64,000 bases of DNA, taken from assembly GCA_015075405.1 (NCBI GenBank), contig JABTUK010000004.1, forward strand, positions 1,178,001 to 1,242,000, written 5' to 3'. This document shows, piece after piece, positions 1-8,709 of this stretch. The first letter of the stretch is position 1; each line of letters opens with the position of its first letter. The translations under genes were made by a program, and so were the position numbers. The DNA is from Anaerolineales bacterium (GTDB lineage Bacteria > Chloroflexota > Anaerolineae > 4572-78 > J111). Under the pieces are notes generated by a model. That model did not search any database, was not told the DNA's origin, and saw only the letters and a list, made by a program, of their open reading frames with translations.

Positions 1-1441
1 CGCCCAGCCCCAGAAAGGCCAACTCTTTGATTTCCTCGCGGTTGAGGGCATGAGAAAGCGCAATGCGGAAGTTTTTGTTGCGCAGCAGATCGCCGATGGC
101 CGGGTTGGCCTGGTAGGTTTGGCTAAAGGTGATGGCCGCATCGGAGCCGCCAAAGGTAGACCAGGTAATGATGCGATAGTTGCTGGTAGCTTCGTTCTCA
201 ACCAGCACCGGATAATTTAACATGTTGATATGGCGGGCCTGCATGTCAAACTCGCCGGCAATCGCGGCCAGGTTAAGGGCCTGGGCGTCGGCGTAGAAGG
301 TGAAGCGAACCGCGTCCAGGTAAGGCAGTTGGTTGCCGGCCGGGTCAACGCCGATGTAATAGGGGTTGCGTTTGAGGGTAAAGACCGGGTCGGACACGCT
401 GGAATTATCGGGCACCCAGGCGGCCATGGTCGGGCGCTCGGGGTTGAGGGTGGCAAAAACCTTGTTGGAAAACAGTTCGACCCAGGTGTTAAAGCCGGCC
501 TCGCTGACCTTTTGCTGCAATTCCGCCTCGGCAACGTAGTTGGGGTGGAACTGCTGCATATAATGAGCCGGGACAAAGGATAAGTTGTTGAGCGCGCCGT
601 CGGCCCCATCTTTGTTCGCCAATTCCAACAAGAGGGTGGTGTTAGGCTGCTTGTAGGTCCAGCGCACGGCGGTGTCGCTCACCTTTTCGACCAGGGCGGT
701 CGTGCCGTCCTTGTTCAGCATCCAGCCAGATACTTTGGGGGTCAGGTCGGTATTAAGCAGGATATCGTTGTACCAGAACATAATGTCGTCGGCGGTGAAG
801 GGCTGGCCGTCGGACCATTTGGCCCCCCGGCGCAGGCGAATTGTCCAGGAAGTAAAATCGGCGTTGGACTCCCAACCGGCGGCGATGTGGGGGATGACCT
901 GGCTGCCATCGGGCGCGTTGCGGACCAGGGCATCGTAGACCACGCGGACGTAGTTGTTGGCGTCAGCCGGCCCCAGAAAGGCGCGGCGCAGGGTGCCGCC
1001 GTACTGCCCGATTTGCTCAACCACCGGGATGATCAGCGGCTCCTGGGGCAGGCGTTCCTGCACCGGCGGCAGTTCGCCCGCGGCCACCATTTCAGCCAGC
1101 ATGGGCGCTTCGCTGTACAGCCCTTCCGGCAGGTTGCCAATCAGAAAGGCGTTGGCTTCTTCGGGGGTGGGCAGATAGATGACCGAGCCTGGCTCGACCA
1201 CGTTGGGGTCTTCGATCAGGGTCAGGCTGTCATCATCCGCCGCCTTGAGGTTGTTGTAATACACAATGGCAGTGTAGGCCAGCGGATCGCCGTACTGCTT
1301 CTCGGCAATTTTGCCCAGCGTGTCGTCGGCCTGGACGGTGTAATTTCGCCCGGTTTGCTGCGGCGGCGCGGCGGCCACCGTAGCCGGGATGAGCAGCGCC
1401 AGCAGCAGCAGCAGGCATATTAGATAAGATAATCTTTTCAT
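1..1441 (-). CDS. LysM-fused family-5 solute-binding protein of an ABC transporter (partial, C-terminus beyond window)
   Basis: Reading leftward from ATG 1441 (good AAGGAG-type site upstream) gives at least 480 residues with no stop before the window edge. Residues 1-24 are a signal peptide (KR, then a run of Leu, AAA). Residues about 33-84 are a LysM-like module (YTVQADDTLGKIAEKQYGD, then a VYYNN stretch, ending PGSVIYLP). The rest is a SBP_bac_5 (DppA/OppA-type) fold with the family pattern WTIRLRRGAKWSDGQPFTAD. Family knowledge: an extracellular peptide or oligosaccharide binding component feeding an ABC importer; LysM may tether it to glycan. No permease or ATPase is visible because the gene is cut at the edge. 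The LysM-SBP fusion is the unusual point. Its substrate cannot be told from sequence, but nagB and uxaC next door fit a sugar role. Confidence 0.85.
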   Translation of the reverse strand, partial: MKRLSYLICLLLLLALLIPATVAAAPPQQTGRNYTVQADDTLGKIAEKQYGDPLAYTAIVYYNNLKAADDDSLTLIEDPNVVEPGSVIYLPTPEEANAFLIGNLPEGLYSEAPMLAEMVAAGELPPVQERLPQEPLIIPVVEQIGQYGGTLRRAFLGPADANNYVRVVYDALVRNAPDGSQVIPHIAAGWESNADFTSWTIRLRRGAKWSDGQPFTADDIMFWYNDILLNTDLTPKVSGWMLNKDGTTALVEKVSDTAVRWTYKQPNTTLLLELANKDGADGALNNLSFVPAHYMQQFHPNYVAEAELQQKVSEAGFNTWVELFSNKVFATLNPERPTMAAWVPDNSSVSDPVFTLKRNPYYIGVDPAGNQLPYLDAVRFTFYADAQALNLAAIAGEFDMQARHINMLNYPVLVENEATSNYRIITWSTFGGSDAAITFSQTYQANPAIGDLLRNKNFRIALSHALNREEIKELAFLGLG

Positions 1442-1638
1442 TTTGGATACCCTTTCTCCTTTTACTTGTATGTATTCTTCGTTGAATGAGGGTGACAGGT
1501 CAGGCATTGACCTATGAGTACAGGGGTGGATTAGATAAATTGATTTTATATGTTGCTTCTCCTCCTTTCTTTAATGGGGTTCATGAAATGATTTCTAGTT
1601 GACATCCAATCAGCAACTCAACCCATATCGTACTATGG

Positions 1639-2424
1639 TTAATAAATCTGCCCTTCATTTAATTCAAAAACTCTTAAAGTCTTCTTTAATCTATTTTCAT
1701 CGCAAAAACTCTTAATATCTGACCATGTAAGATAGCCATAAGAATGCACATTCCACTCCGGATAATCAACCAGACTAACTTGAGCAAGTTCATCTTTGAA
1801 AAATCTATCCAAAGTAGCTGATACTTCTGGCACTATAGCAACGTAATAAGTGGCTTCGAGATAGCTAGTTAGTCGCTGAACAGCTTTCATTACCACAGGA
1901 TTTGTCCCAATCTTTCTTATCGTCTTTTTTGAAGAGTTTTTTGGAAACTTAATACCGCTTTGTAAAGTTAAAATCCCATCCTGACGCAAACAAGACACCA
2001 TCCGGACTTTATAATATAACTGAGTAAAAAGGTTGGAGGACTGTTTAGAGGAAACCTCTGTTAAACCTGTGCCAATTATAAATTTTCTAAATTCATCCTT
2101 AATTGTCCATTGATTAGCCTGCGATCGCTTAATTTTAGCTTCCATAAATATTGAAATTTTATGTCGTCCTGTGTTGATAAGAGCCAAAACATCAGCATCA
2201 CCGAAGTCAGAGAAAGATTGCTCAATTAGTATCTCGGCTTCAAAAACAGGAAATATTATCTCATTTAGGAAGGGAAATCGTACTCGTGATAGAAGGGTTT
2301 GAAGCAAAGACTCCGATGCTGTCGAATATGTGATTTCGTAAAATAAGGCATTAATGATTCCTCTTTCTGAATATCCAACTGTTTCCATATCACAATTATT
2401 TGAACCAAAGAGTATCTTCCACAA
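1639..2424 (-). CDS. PD-(D/E)XK nuclease-like protein of unknown function
   Basis: The open frame runs further upstream, but that part is antisense to nagB and has no family character. I prefer the TTG at 2424, which follows the nagB stop directly and has GGAAG upstream (a 261-residue product starting with WKILFGSNN); ATG 2388 is the alternative. The sequence has a glutamate-bearing segment, then GDADVLALI, then IFMEAKIKR, the spacing and D...ExK signature of PD-(D/E)XK nucleases. This is my inference from motif shape, not a recognised named family. The gene is much more AT-rich than its neighbours and is followed by AT-rich non-coding DNA, which suggests a transferred gene, perhaps defence-related. 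No methylase or partner gene is adjacent. Confidence 0.6.
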   Translation of the reverse strand: MWKILFGSNNCDMETVGYSERGIINALFYEITYSTASESLLQTLLSRVRFPFLNEIIFPVFEAEILIEQSFSDFGDADVLALINTGRHKISIFMEAKIKRSQANQWTIKDEFRKFIIGTGLTEVSSKQSSNLFTQLYYKVRMVSCLRQDGILTLQSGIKFPKNSSKKTIRKIGTNPVVMKAVQRLTSYLEATYYVAIVPEVSATLDRFFKDELAQVSLVDYPEWNVHSYGYLTWSDIKSFCDENRLKKTLRVFELNEGQIY

Positions 2425-2429
2425 TGGAA

Positions 2430-3212
2430 CTACAACTTCCCCGCCGACTCCCCATCCAAATACAAGCGAGCGTGCGACACCTGCCGCAGAATCGAGCCGG
2501 GACGGTCTTCGCTGATGGGTTCGGTCAGGCAGGCGCGGACGGCTTCGGCTTTGCGAGCCTCCGGCACGATGCACAAAACCTGTTTCGGAGCCAGCAGGGC
2601 CGGGATGGTCAGGGTGATGGCGTGGGTCGGGACTTCATCCAGAGCGTTAAAATGTCCCTCGCCGACCTGCTGGCGGCGGCTGGCTTCGGCCAGTTCGACC
2701 ACCTTGACCCAAACCGGGTCGTTGAACAGGGCGTAGGGCGGATCGTTGAAGGCGATGTGCCCGTTCTCGCCCCAGCCCAGGGCGACCATATCGGCGGGGT
2801 GGGTGCGTAATAAGCTTTCGTACTCGCGGCAGATAGCTTCTTCGTGGCCCTGCTGGCCGGAAACCGGGTAAAAGGCTTTGACCGTGACAAAATCGAGAAA
2901 GTGGCGCTGCAAAAAGAGAGGGAAACTGGCCGGGTGGTGGGGGTCGAGGCCGAGGTACTCGTCCATATGAAAGACGCTGACGCGCAGCCAGTCAATCCCC
3001 GGCAAATTCCGCAAGCTCTCCAAAAAAGTCAACTGCGAGTTGCCGGTGGCCAGGATGACGTTGGCTTCGCCCCTGGCGGCAATCGCCTGGGTGATGATGT
3101 CGCGGGCATCGAAGGCGGCAGCCTGGCCCATCTCCTGATTGCTGCGGTAGATGGCAACGGGAAGCTGCTCATATTGCGTTGTTTTAAGTGGTTCGATGGG
3201 GTTCACGGTCAT
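2430..3212 (-). CDS. nagB: glucosamine-6-phosphate deaminase family protein
   Basis: A 260-residue protein matching the NagB/6-phosphogluconolactonase-like fold over its full length. Visible landmarks are ATGNSQ (55-60) for the phosphate loop, MDEY (83-86) with the family Asp-Glu pair, and GENGHIAFND (148-157), corresponding to the GxGxDGHIAFNEP active-site segment of E. coli NagB. Reaction by family: glucosamine-6-phosphate + H2O to fructose-6-phosphate + ammonia, in the cytoplasm. It lies downstream of a LacI regulator and uxaC on the same strand, consistent with amino-sugar or uronate catabolism. The order of substitutions (GWGENGH rather than GVGNDGH) puts it in a divergent branch, so a related sugar-phosphate isomerase activity is possible. 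Confidence 0.85.
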   Translation of the reverse strand: MTVNPIEPLKTTQYEQLPVAIYRSNQEMGQAAAFDARDIITQAIAARGEANVILATGNSQLTFLESLRNLPGIDWLRVSVFHMDEYLGLDPHHPASFPLFLQRHFLDFVTVKAFYPVSGQQGHEEAICREYESLLRTHPADMVALGWGENGHIAFNDPPYALFNDPVWVKVVELAEASRRQQVGEGHFNALDEVPTHAITLTIPALLAPKQVLCIVPEARKAEAVRACLTEPISEDRPGSILRQVSHARLYLDGESAGKL

Positions 3213-3264
3213 TCACCTGGGTAAAATATAGTCGAAAGCGTTTGGAATTTGTTTTGTTTGGCTG

Positions 3265-3382
3265 GCCCGCCCCGGCATGAATGCCAGGGCTAAGGAACAG
3301 CGCCGGGTCAACCCGGCTTTAGCCCGATTAATCGGGCGCTGCGGCATAGTCCGGCGACTTCATCGCCGGACGAGCGCCGGTA
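3265..3382. repeat. REP-like intergenic element with two hairpins (copy 1)
   Basis: The gap between nagB and the LacI gene holds two adjacent stem-loops, one around GCCCGATTAATCGGGC and one pairing GTCCGGCGA with TCGCCGGAC. The same word order (TAGCCCGATT..ATCGG, then TAGTCCGGCGA..TTCA..CGCCGG) recurs at 63300-63436, so this is a dispersed family and not a gene-specific terminator. No coding potential. Confidence 0.75.
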
Positions 3383-3414
3383 GCAAGGGTGTCTGTGGGA
3401 GTTTCCGAACGCTC

Positions 3415-4470
3415 TCAGTCATTATAGTCCGCCTCACTCGACTCGCGCACAATCAAGGAACAGGGCAAAAGCACCTGCTCCGAGGGCCGGTGCGGTTCGG
3501 CCAGGCGAGTCAAGAGCATTTCGATAGCGCGCTGGCCGGCCTCGATAATCGGCACGCCGACGGTGGTCAGGGCCGGGTTGAGAAAAGTGCAAAATGGCTG
3601 GTTGTCGGTGCCAATGACGGCCACATCCTGGGGCACGCGCAGCCCGACGCGCTGGAGGGTCCGCAAAACTACTGCGGCGACGATGTCATTGGAAGCAAGA
3701 ATCGCCGTCGGCGGGGGCGAGACCGCCAGCAGGCGCCGGGTGGCCTGAACCCACGTTTCCGGGGAGGCTTCAAAATCGGCCAGTTGCACGTAATCTTCAT
3801 TGTATTCCAGGCCGTGCTGTTGCAGCGCCCGGCGATACCCTTCCAGCCGTTCGGTGGAACTGCGCCGGCTGGCCGGGCCGCGCAGCAGGGCAATACGGCT
3901 GTGCCCGTGTTGGACCAGGTAGGTCACAGCGGCAATAGTCCCACCTACGTTATCCCAATGAATCTGATCGAAGTTCAGGGGGTGAGTCAAGGTGCGATTA
4001 ATAATGACAATCGGCGGCGCGGAGAGCGGCAGCCGGGTGAGATATTCGTCGTCAACGTAGAGCGAGGTGGAGAGGAAGATGATGCCGTCAACTTGTTTTT
4101 CTAACAGCAAATTGACGGCCTGTTGTTCGTCGGCCAGGTTTTGGGCGCTGCAAAGCAGCACATTGTAGCCCGCGTTACGGGCGATCGGTTCGATAAAATG
4201 GAGCGCCTGGAGAAATAAAGGGGTTTCAATCTCGGCGATGATGAGGCCGATGGTGGCCGTTTGGCTGGTGACGAGACTGCGCGCCACCCGGCTGGGGCGG
4301 TAATTGAGCGAATGAATCGCTTCCTGAATACGCAGAAGCGTCGGTTCAGCCATGGCTTCGGTGCGCTGGTTGAGCGCGTTGGACACCGTCGTGACTGACA
4401 CTCCTGCGGCTTGAGCCACATCCTTGATCGTGACTCGTTTGGCTGGTCGCTGCCGAGATAGGGACCCCAT
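3415..4470 (-). CDS. LacI-family transcriptional regulator
   Basis: A 351-residue repressor. Residues 12-35 form the LacI helix-turn-helix and hinge-side helix (TIKDVAQAAGVSVTTVSNAL), followed by the hinge (NYRPSRVARSL) and a periplasmic-binding-like effector domain ending in GTDNQPFCTFLNPALTTV. Length is typical of the family. It lies between uxaC (upstream, same strand) and nagB (downstream), so the likely effector is a uronate, hexuronate intermediate or amino sugar; this is inference. Two operator-like palindromes lie just upstream of its start, which argues for autoregulation. Confidence 0.93.
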   Translation of the reverse strand: MGSLSRQRPAKRVTIKDVAQAAGVSVTTVSNALNQRTEAMAEPTLLRIQEAIHSLNYRPSRVARSLVTSQTATIGLIIAEIETPLFLQALHFIEPIARNAGYNVLLCSAQNLADEQQAVNLLLEKQVDGIIFLSTSLYVDDEYLTRLPLSAPPIVIINRTLTHPLNFDQIHWDNVGGTIAAVTYLVQHGHSRIALLRGPASRRSSTERLEGYRRALQQHGLEYNEDYVQLADFEASPETWVQATRRLLAVSPPPTAILASNDIVAAVVLRTLQRVGLRVPQDVAVIGTDNQPFCTFLNPALTTVGVPIIEAGQRAIEMLLTRLAEPHRPSEQVLLPCSLIVRESSEADYND

Positions 4471-4491
4471 TGTTGCCCTGATTTATCTGGA

Positions 4492-4516
4492 TGAAACGTT
4501 ACACTAAAACGTTACA
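4492..4516. promoter_or_regulatory. putative tandem LacI-type operators
   Basis: TGAAACGTTACA (4492-4503) is a near-perfect palindrome with the central CG typical of LacI-family operators. A second copy, TAAAACGTTACA, lies at 4505-4516 in the same orientation. They begin 22 bases upstream of the LacI start codon, between it and uxaC. This position suits autorepression. Confidence 0.55.
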
Positions 4517-4582
4517 CCTAGAATAACATGGTTTTAGGTGGCTGTCAAAATAGATATTCGGAAAAAATTTTCGCCATTGAAA

Positions 4583-4668
4583 CAGGTAGCAAGTAGCAAG
4601 GTAGCAGGGTAGCAAGTAGCAAGCCTGCTACCTGCTACTTGCTACCTGCTACTTGCTACCTGCTACTT
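4583..4668. repeat. word-repeat palindrome (GTAGCAAGTAGCA type)
   Basis: Seven-base words (GTAGCAA, GTAGCAG) are repeated in one orientation, then repeated as reverse complement (GCTACCT, GCTACTT), forming a long imperfect hairpin directly after the uxaC stop. Related words occur at 7380-7420, 20660-20710 and at the end of the ATPase F gene (37345-37360). Possibly a terminator substitute, but there is no T-run. Confidence 0.7.
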
Positions 4669-4670
4669 TC

Positions 4671-6086
4671 TTACAGATGATAGGCCCGTTTAGCCAACCC
4701 GTAGGCCAGTTCGTGAACCATCTCCTGGCCCTCAGCCTCGTCCACAATCCCCTGGACCACCAGACCGGCCACCCAGTTGCTGGCGGCCCGCCGCCATAAA
4801 TCGTGCCGGGCGGGGATGGAGGGAAAGGCGCGGGTGTCGTCGTTGAAGCCGACGGTGTTGTACAGGCCGGCGGTTTCCATGACCTGGTCAAAGAAACGGC
4901 GCAGGCCGTTGAGGCTGTCGTGGAACCACCAGGGCGGGCCGAGTTTGACCGCCGGGTAGTGGCCGGCCAAGGGGGCCAGTTCGCGGGCATAAGTGGTTTC
5001 ATCCAGGTTGAACAGGATCAGGGTCAGGCCGGTCTCGTTGCCGTATTTGCGCAGCAGCGGGGCCAGGTTACGGGTAAATTCGCTGGTGATGGGGATATCG
5101 GCCCCCATATCCAACCCAAAGCGTTCAAAGATATGGGGGTTGTGGTTGCGGTAGGAGCCGATATGAAGCTGCATGACCAGGCCATCGTCAAGGCTCATGC
5201 GGGCCATTTCGATGAGCATGTGGCCGGTAAAGCGCTGCGCGTCTTCGGCGGTGGCGTTGCCCTTGAGGGCGCGCTGATAAATGGTTTCCGCTTCGCCCGG
5301 CGAAAGCTCCGCCGTGGTGGCGGTCAAGGCGGCGTGGTCGGTGGCGGTGGCGCCCATTGTTTTGAAGTAAGCGCGGCGATTTTCCAACGCCTGAATGTAG
5401 CGGGCATAGTTATCAACCGTTATGCCCGACGCCTCGCTCAGCCGGTCAAGCTGCGGCCGCCAGTCAGGATGGTCCAAATTAACGACGGCATCAGGGCGGA
5501 AGGTCGGCAAAATCCGGCCCGACCAGCCCGACTCCCGAATGGCCTGATGCTGTTCCAATGGGTCGGTGGCGGCGTCGGTGGTGCAGAGCACTTCGACATT
5601 AAAGCGTTCAAAGAGCAGGCGCGGCTTAAAATCGGGGGCGCTCAGCCGGGCAGAAATTTGATCGTAGATTTCCTGGGCGTTCGCGCCGGTCAACTTTTCG
5701 GTCACGCCAAACAGGTCGTGCAGTTCATGGTTGAGCCACATGCCGGTGGGCGTCCCCCGGAAGAGGTGGAAATTCTCGGCAAAAATTTGCCAAATTTTGC
5801 GGTGGTCCGCTTCCACGTCGCCACCGTCGCGCCGCGGGATACCGAGCGCTTCCATCGGGATACCCTGCGAGTAGAGCATCCGAAAAATGTAATGATCGGG
5901 GATGAGGAACAGTTCGGTAGGTGAGCCGAAGGTGTAATCAGGGTCGGCAAACAATTTGGGGTTAACGTGACCGTGGGGGCAAATCAACGGCAGATGGGCT
6001 ACGGGTTCATAAAGCCGGGCGGCAATTTCCTTTTGCCGAGAATCGGGGCCGAAATAGCGGTCCTGGGGTAAAAACGAATCACTCAT
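4671..6086 (-). CDS. uxaC: glucuronate (uronate) isomerase
   Basis: A 471-residue protein matching UxaC end to end: N-terminal FLPQDRYFG, the metal-binding CPHGHVNP, then FRGTPTGMWLNHEL, LCTTDAATDPLEQH, MQLHIGSYRNHN and a C-terminal TVGFNDDTRAFPSIPARHD. Family reaction: D-glucuronate to D-fructuronate and D-galacturonate to D-tagaturonate, the entry step of hexuronate breakdown; it belongs to the amidohydrolase-like TIM barrels. It is upstream of a LacI regulator on the same strand. uxaB, uxuA and kdgK equivalents are not in the window. Confidence 0.95.
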   Translation of the reverse strand: MSDSFLPQDRYFGPDSRQKEIAARLYEPVAHLPLICPHGHVNPKLFADPDYTFGSPTELFLIPDHYIFRMLYSQGIPMEALGIPRRDGGDVEADHRKIWQIFAENFHLFRGTPTGMWLNHELHDLFGVTEKLTGANAQEIYDQISARLSAPDFKPRLLFERFNVEVLCTTDAATDPLEQHQAIRESGWSGRILPTFRPDAVVNLDHPDWRPQLDRLSEASGITVDNYARYIQALENRRAYFKTMGATATDHAALTATTAELSPGEAETIYQRALKGNATAEDAQRFTGHMLIEMARMSLDDGLVMQLHIGSYRNHNPHIFERFGLDMGADIPITSEFTRNLAPLLRKYGNETGLTLILFNLDETTYARELAPLAGHYPAVKLGPPWWFHDSLNGLRRFFDQVMETAGLYNTVGFNDDTRAFPSIPARHDLWRRAASNWVAGLVVQGIVDEAEGQEMVHELAYGLAKRAYHL

Positions 6087-6309
6087 GGTCGGTCGCTCCT
6101 TTGCGATAAAATTAGTCAGAATGGCAGAGCAGTCAAACTATTAGCTCCCCTACTTTAACAAAAAATAGGGCACGCAAAGTCGCAAAGTCGCAAAGAATTT
6201 TATTAAGACTTGGCGTCTTTGCGTCTTGGCGTGAGAGAAATTTGGTCGAGTCTAATGAACTCGAACTATTTTAACACGGAGCAACCCGGTCTCAAAACAA
6301 GCGCAAAGA

Positions 6310-6400
6310 CTCAGTATCCGAGGACGCGCAGCGGGCACGCCCACGTGCCGAACACCGCCGCACGTGGGCGTGCTGGCTCCTCAAACTTGTATCCACTGAG
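6310..6400. repeat. CTCAGT-ended palindromic element, family B copy 1
   Basis: Terminal inverted ends (CTCAGT..ATCC and its complement) bracket a GC-rich core containing GGGCACGCCCACGTG and its complement GCACGTGGGCGTGC. The same layout of roughly 90-105 bases occurs at 11208-11312, 19626-19720 and 21813-21912. It has the size and symmetry of a non-autonomous MITE; no transposase is visible in the window. The rest of this gap (6087-6309) holds only CAAAGTCG-type word repeats. Confidence 0.8.
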
Positions 6401-6402
6401 GC

Positions 6403-7326
6403 TCATGTTGTATTTTGTGGCGAGGAGTGGCGGTCCAGCCCCTGATCTTCCCAGGAGAGAGGATCATCGAGCGGTTCCAGGTGGGTAAAGACGGTGGTAT
6501 TGGGCAAAGCTCCGCGCACTTCGGCTTCAATCTGTTCCAGGAGTTTGTGACCGTGCTCAACGGTCCAGAGGCCGGGCACAAGCACATGAAAAGAGACAAA
6601 GCGGCGCGCGCCGGATTGGCGGGTCCGCAGAGCATGGATTTCGAGACCATTCTGCTGGTACTCGTCAAGTACGGATTGCACGGTAGCCAACTCATCGGCG
6701 GGCAGAGCGGTGTCCATCAGCCCCAACACCGAAGCCCGAACAATGCGGACGCCTGACCAGATAATATTCGCGGCCACCACCAGCGCCACCAGGGGATCAA
6801 GGAAGGCCCAACCGGTCAGGGCAACCACACTAACCCCGCCCAGAACGCCAATTGACGTCCAGACGTCGGTTAACAAGTGGCGGGCGTTGGCTTCCAGGGT
6901 AATCGAGTTGTGCCGCCGGCCGGCCCGGAGCAAAATCAGGGCCACACCGAGGTTGATGAGCGAAGCGGCCACAGATACCCCCAGGCCCAGGCCCACCTGT
7001 TCCAACGGCTGGGGGTCAAACAAGCGCTGAATGGCGGTATAGCCGATGCTCACCGCCGCCACCAGGATGAGGGTTCCTTCAACCCCGCTGGAAAAATATT
7101 CGGCTTTGCTGTGACCATAAGCGTGGTCTTCGTCGGCGGGCCGGGCGGCAACCGTGAGCATAGCCAGGGCGATTATCGCGCCGGCCAGGTTGACCAGCGA
7201 CTCGAGCGCATCCGACAGCAGCCCCACGGAGCCGGTCAAGAAGTAGGCCAGCGTCTTCAAACCAATGGTCAGCAGGGCCGCCCCAATGGATAACCAGGCG
7301 AAACGAGTCAGGGATGATGGGTTCAT
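6403..7326 (-). CDS. cation diffusion facilitator (CDF) family metal transporter
   Basis: A 307-residue inner-membrane protein with six predicted helices in the first ~205 residues and a cytoplasmic C-terminal ferredoxin-like domain (ALRTRQSGARRFVSFHVLVPG). TM5 carries HLLTD (HxxxD), as in YiiP. In TM2 the position of the usual DxxxD is occupied by ExxxN (ESLVN), so the transport site would be E-N-H-D; variants like this exist in the family, but substrate choice (Zn, Fe, Mn) cannot be inferred. By family it exports divalent metal in exchange for protons. It is a single gene flanked by repeats. Confidence 0.9.
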   Translation of the reverse strand: MNPSSLTRFAWLSIGAALLTIGLKTLAYFLTGSVGLLSDALESLVNLAGAIIALAMLTVAARPADEDHAYGHSKAEYFSSGVEGTLILVAAVSIGYTAIQRLFDPQPLEQVGLGLGVSVAASLINLGVALILLRAGRRHNSITLEANARHLLTDVWTSIGVLGGVSVVALTGWAFLDPLVALVVAANIIWSGVRIVRASVLGLMDTALPADELATVQSVLDEYQQNGLEIHALRTRQSGARRFVSFHVLVPGLWTVEHGHKLLEQIEAEVRGALPNTTVFTHLEPLDDPLSWEDQGLDRHSSPQNTT

Positions 7327-7541
7327 AAATGGTCCTACCTTAATTTATGGTCCTCCAGAAAAGTTTTCGCCAGAGGCAAAGTAGTAAGTAGCAGCCTGTT
7401 ACAGGCTACCTTGCTACCTGATTACAGGAAAAACTTTTATGGACATCTATATGTAAATGACTCATTATAGAATAATGATGATTTGTGATAGAATTTAACC
7501 TATTCTTTGGTTATTGTCCACTATCAAGCGGGGTCAATTTC

Positions 7542-8699
7542 ATGGATGATAAAAATTTACTTGACGCAAACCTGGTCGAGTCTGTCTCCAGCCAACCTGC
7601 CCCCTTTTTGCCAGCTCCCTCTGTCCGTAAAATTGCCCGTGCCGCCCGTGCGGTGTGGAGTAATGTCCGATTCGATAAAATCATCATCTTTATCGCCAGC
7701 ATCTTCCTCTTTATCCTGGCAATTATGTTGATGAAGGAAGGCGCGCGCGGCTTGACCTTTTTGGTGCGCGACACGTTTGCGGTGACGAACCCTTTCAACA
7801 GCCTGGGGTTTGGCTGGTTGTTTGCTTACGTGATTATGAGCGGCTCGCCGGTGGCCGCGGTTTCGCTAACCTTTTTTGATGCCGGGGTCATTGATAAGTT
7901 AAGCGCCTTTACCATGATTACCGGCTCTCGCCTGGGAGCCAGTTTTATTGTGCTCTTTCTTGGGTTTATCTATGTTTTGCGCGGCCGCAACCGGGTGTCC
8001 AGCCTGAGTATGGGCTTATTATCGCTGACCGTCACGGGTTCAACCTATCTGGTTAGTTTGCTGGTGGGCCTCAGTATCTTTCAAACCGGAGTTCTCGACC
8101 AGGTTCAGCTTCGCTCCGGGGCTATCCTTAACTCGGTAACTGATTTGATCTTTGACCCCATTGTACGATTGTTTGTGACTTATCTGCCCGGCTGGGGCCT
8201 TTTTGCTGCTGGCCTGGGCCTGATCATGCTCAGCTTTAGCTTGTTTGATCGCTGCCTGCCCCACATGAGCATCAAAGAAAGCCAGGTTGGGCGAATTTCG
8301 CGCCTGGTTTACCGGCCCTGGGTAATGTTTTTGATGGGGGCCGGGGTTACTCTGATTTCGATGTCGGTAAGCATCTCGCTCAGCATCCTCATCCCTTTGA
8401 GCAATCGCGGCTTTGTCCGCCGCGAGAACGTTATTCCTTATATTATGGGGGCCAATATCACCACCTTTGTGGATACGCTTCTGGCCGCCGTTTTGCTTGA
8501 TAATCCGCCGGCCTTCACCATCGTTTTGGTTGAGATGGTCAGTATTACCCTGGTCTCCACCGTTATTTTGACCCTGGGTTACCATCACTATGAACGGGCG
8601 ATGCTTGATTTTGTCAACTGGATTACGGCCAAAAAACGCAACCTGGCCGTCTTTATGGCAATTATTTTTGTCGTACCCATCATTCTTGTTCTGGTTTAG
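7542..8699 (+). CDS. Na/Pi-cotransporter-like polytopic membrane protein
   Basis: A GTG at 7485 would add 19 residues, but the ATG at 7542 gives a more natural start (385 residues). After a polar N-terminal 50 residues there are about nine membrane segments in two halves. Each half has a small-residue motif reminiscent of the QSSSATTV and GANIGTT signatures of the PNaS family: SGSPVAAVSLTF in the first, MGANITTFVDTLLAA in the second. I infer an anion (phosphate-like) or Na-coupled transporter; direct recognition is moderate. It is followed after 10 bases by a tandem universal stress protein, so the two are probably co-transcribed. Confidence 0.6.
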   Translation: MDDKNLLDANLVESVSSQPAPFLPAPSVRKIARAARAVWSNVRFDKIIIFIASIFLFILAIMLMKEGARGLTFLVRDTFAVTNPFNSLGFGWLFAYVIMSGSPVAAVSLTFFDAGVIDKLSAFTMITGSRLGASFIVLFLGFIYVLRGRNRVSSLSMGLLSLTVTGSTYLVSLLVGLSIFQTGVLDQVQLRSGAILNSVTDLIFDPIVRLFVTYLPGWGLFAAGLGLIMLSFSLFDRCLPHMSIKESQVGRISRLVYRPWVMFLMGAGVTLISMSVSISLSILIPLSNRGFVRRENVIPYIMGANITTFVDTLLAAVLLDNPPAFTIVLVEMVSITLVSTVILTLGYHHYERAMLDFVNWITAKKRNLAVFMAIIFVVPIILVLV

Positions 8700-8709
8700 G
8701 AGGAATATT

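Noticed and set aside
4583..4668. Regular short repeats resembling a CRISPR array
   Set aside because: Words are 7-8 bases, without spacers of uniform length, and are followed by their own reverse complement; no cas genes nearby.
4803..5924. 373-residue open frame antisense to uxaC
   Set aside because: Opposite strand encodes a full-length UxaC; the antisense protein has no recognisable feature.
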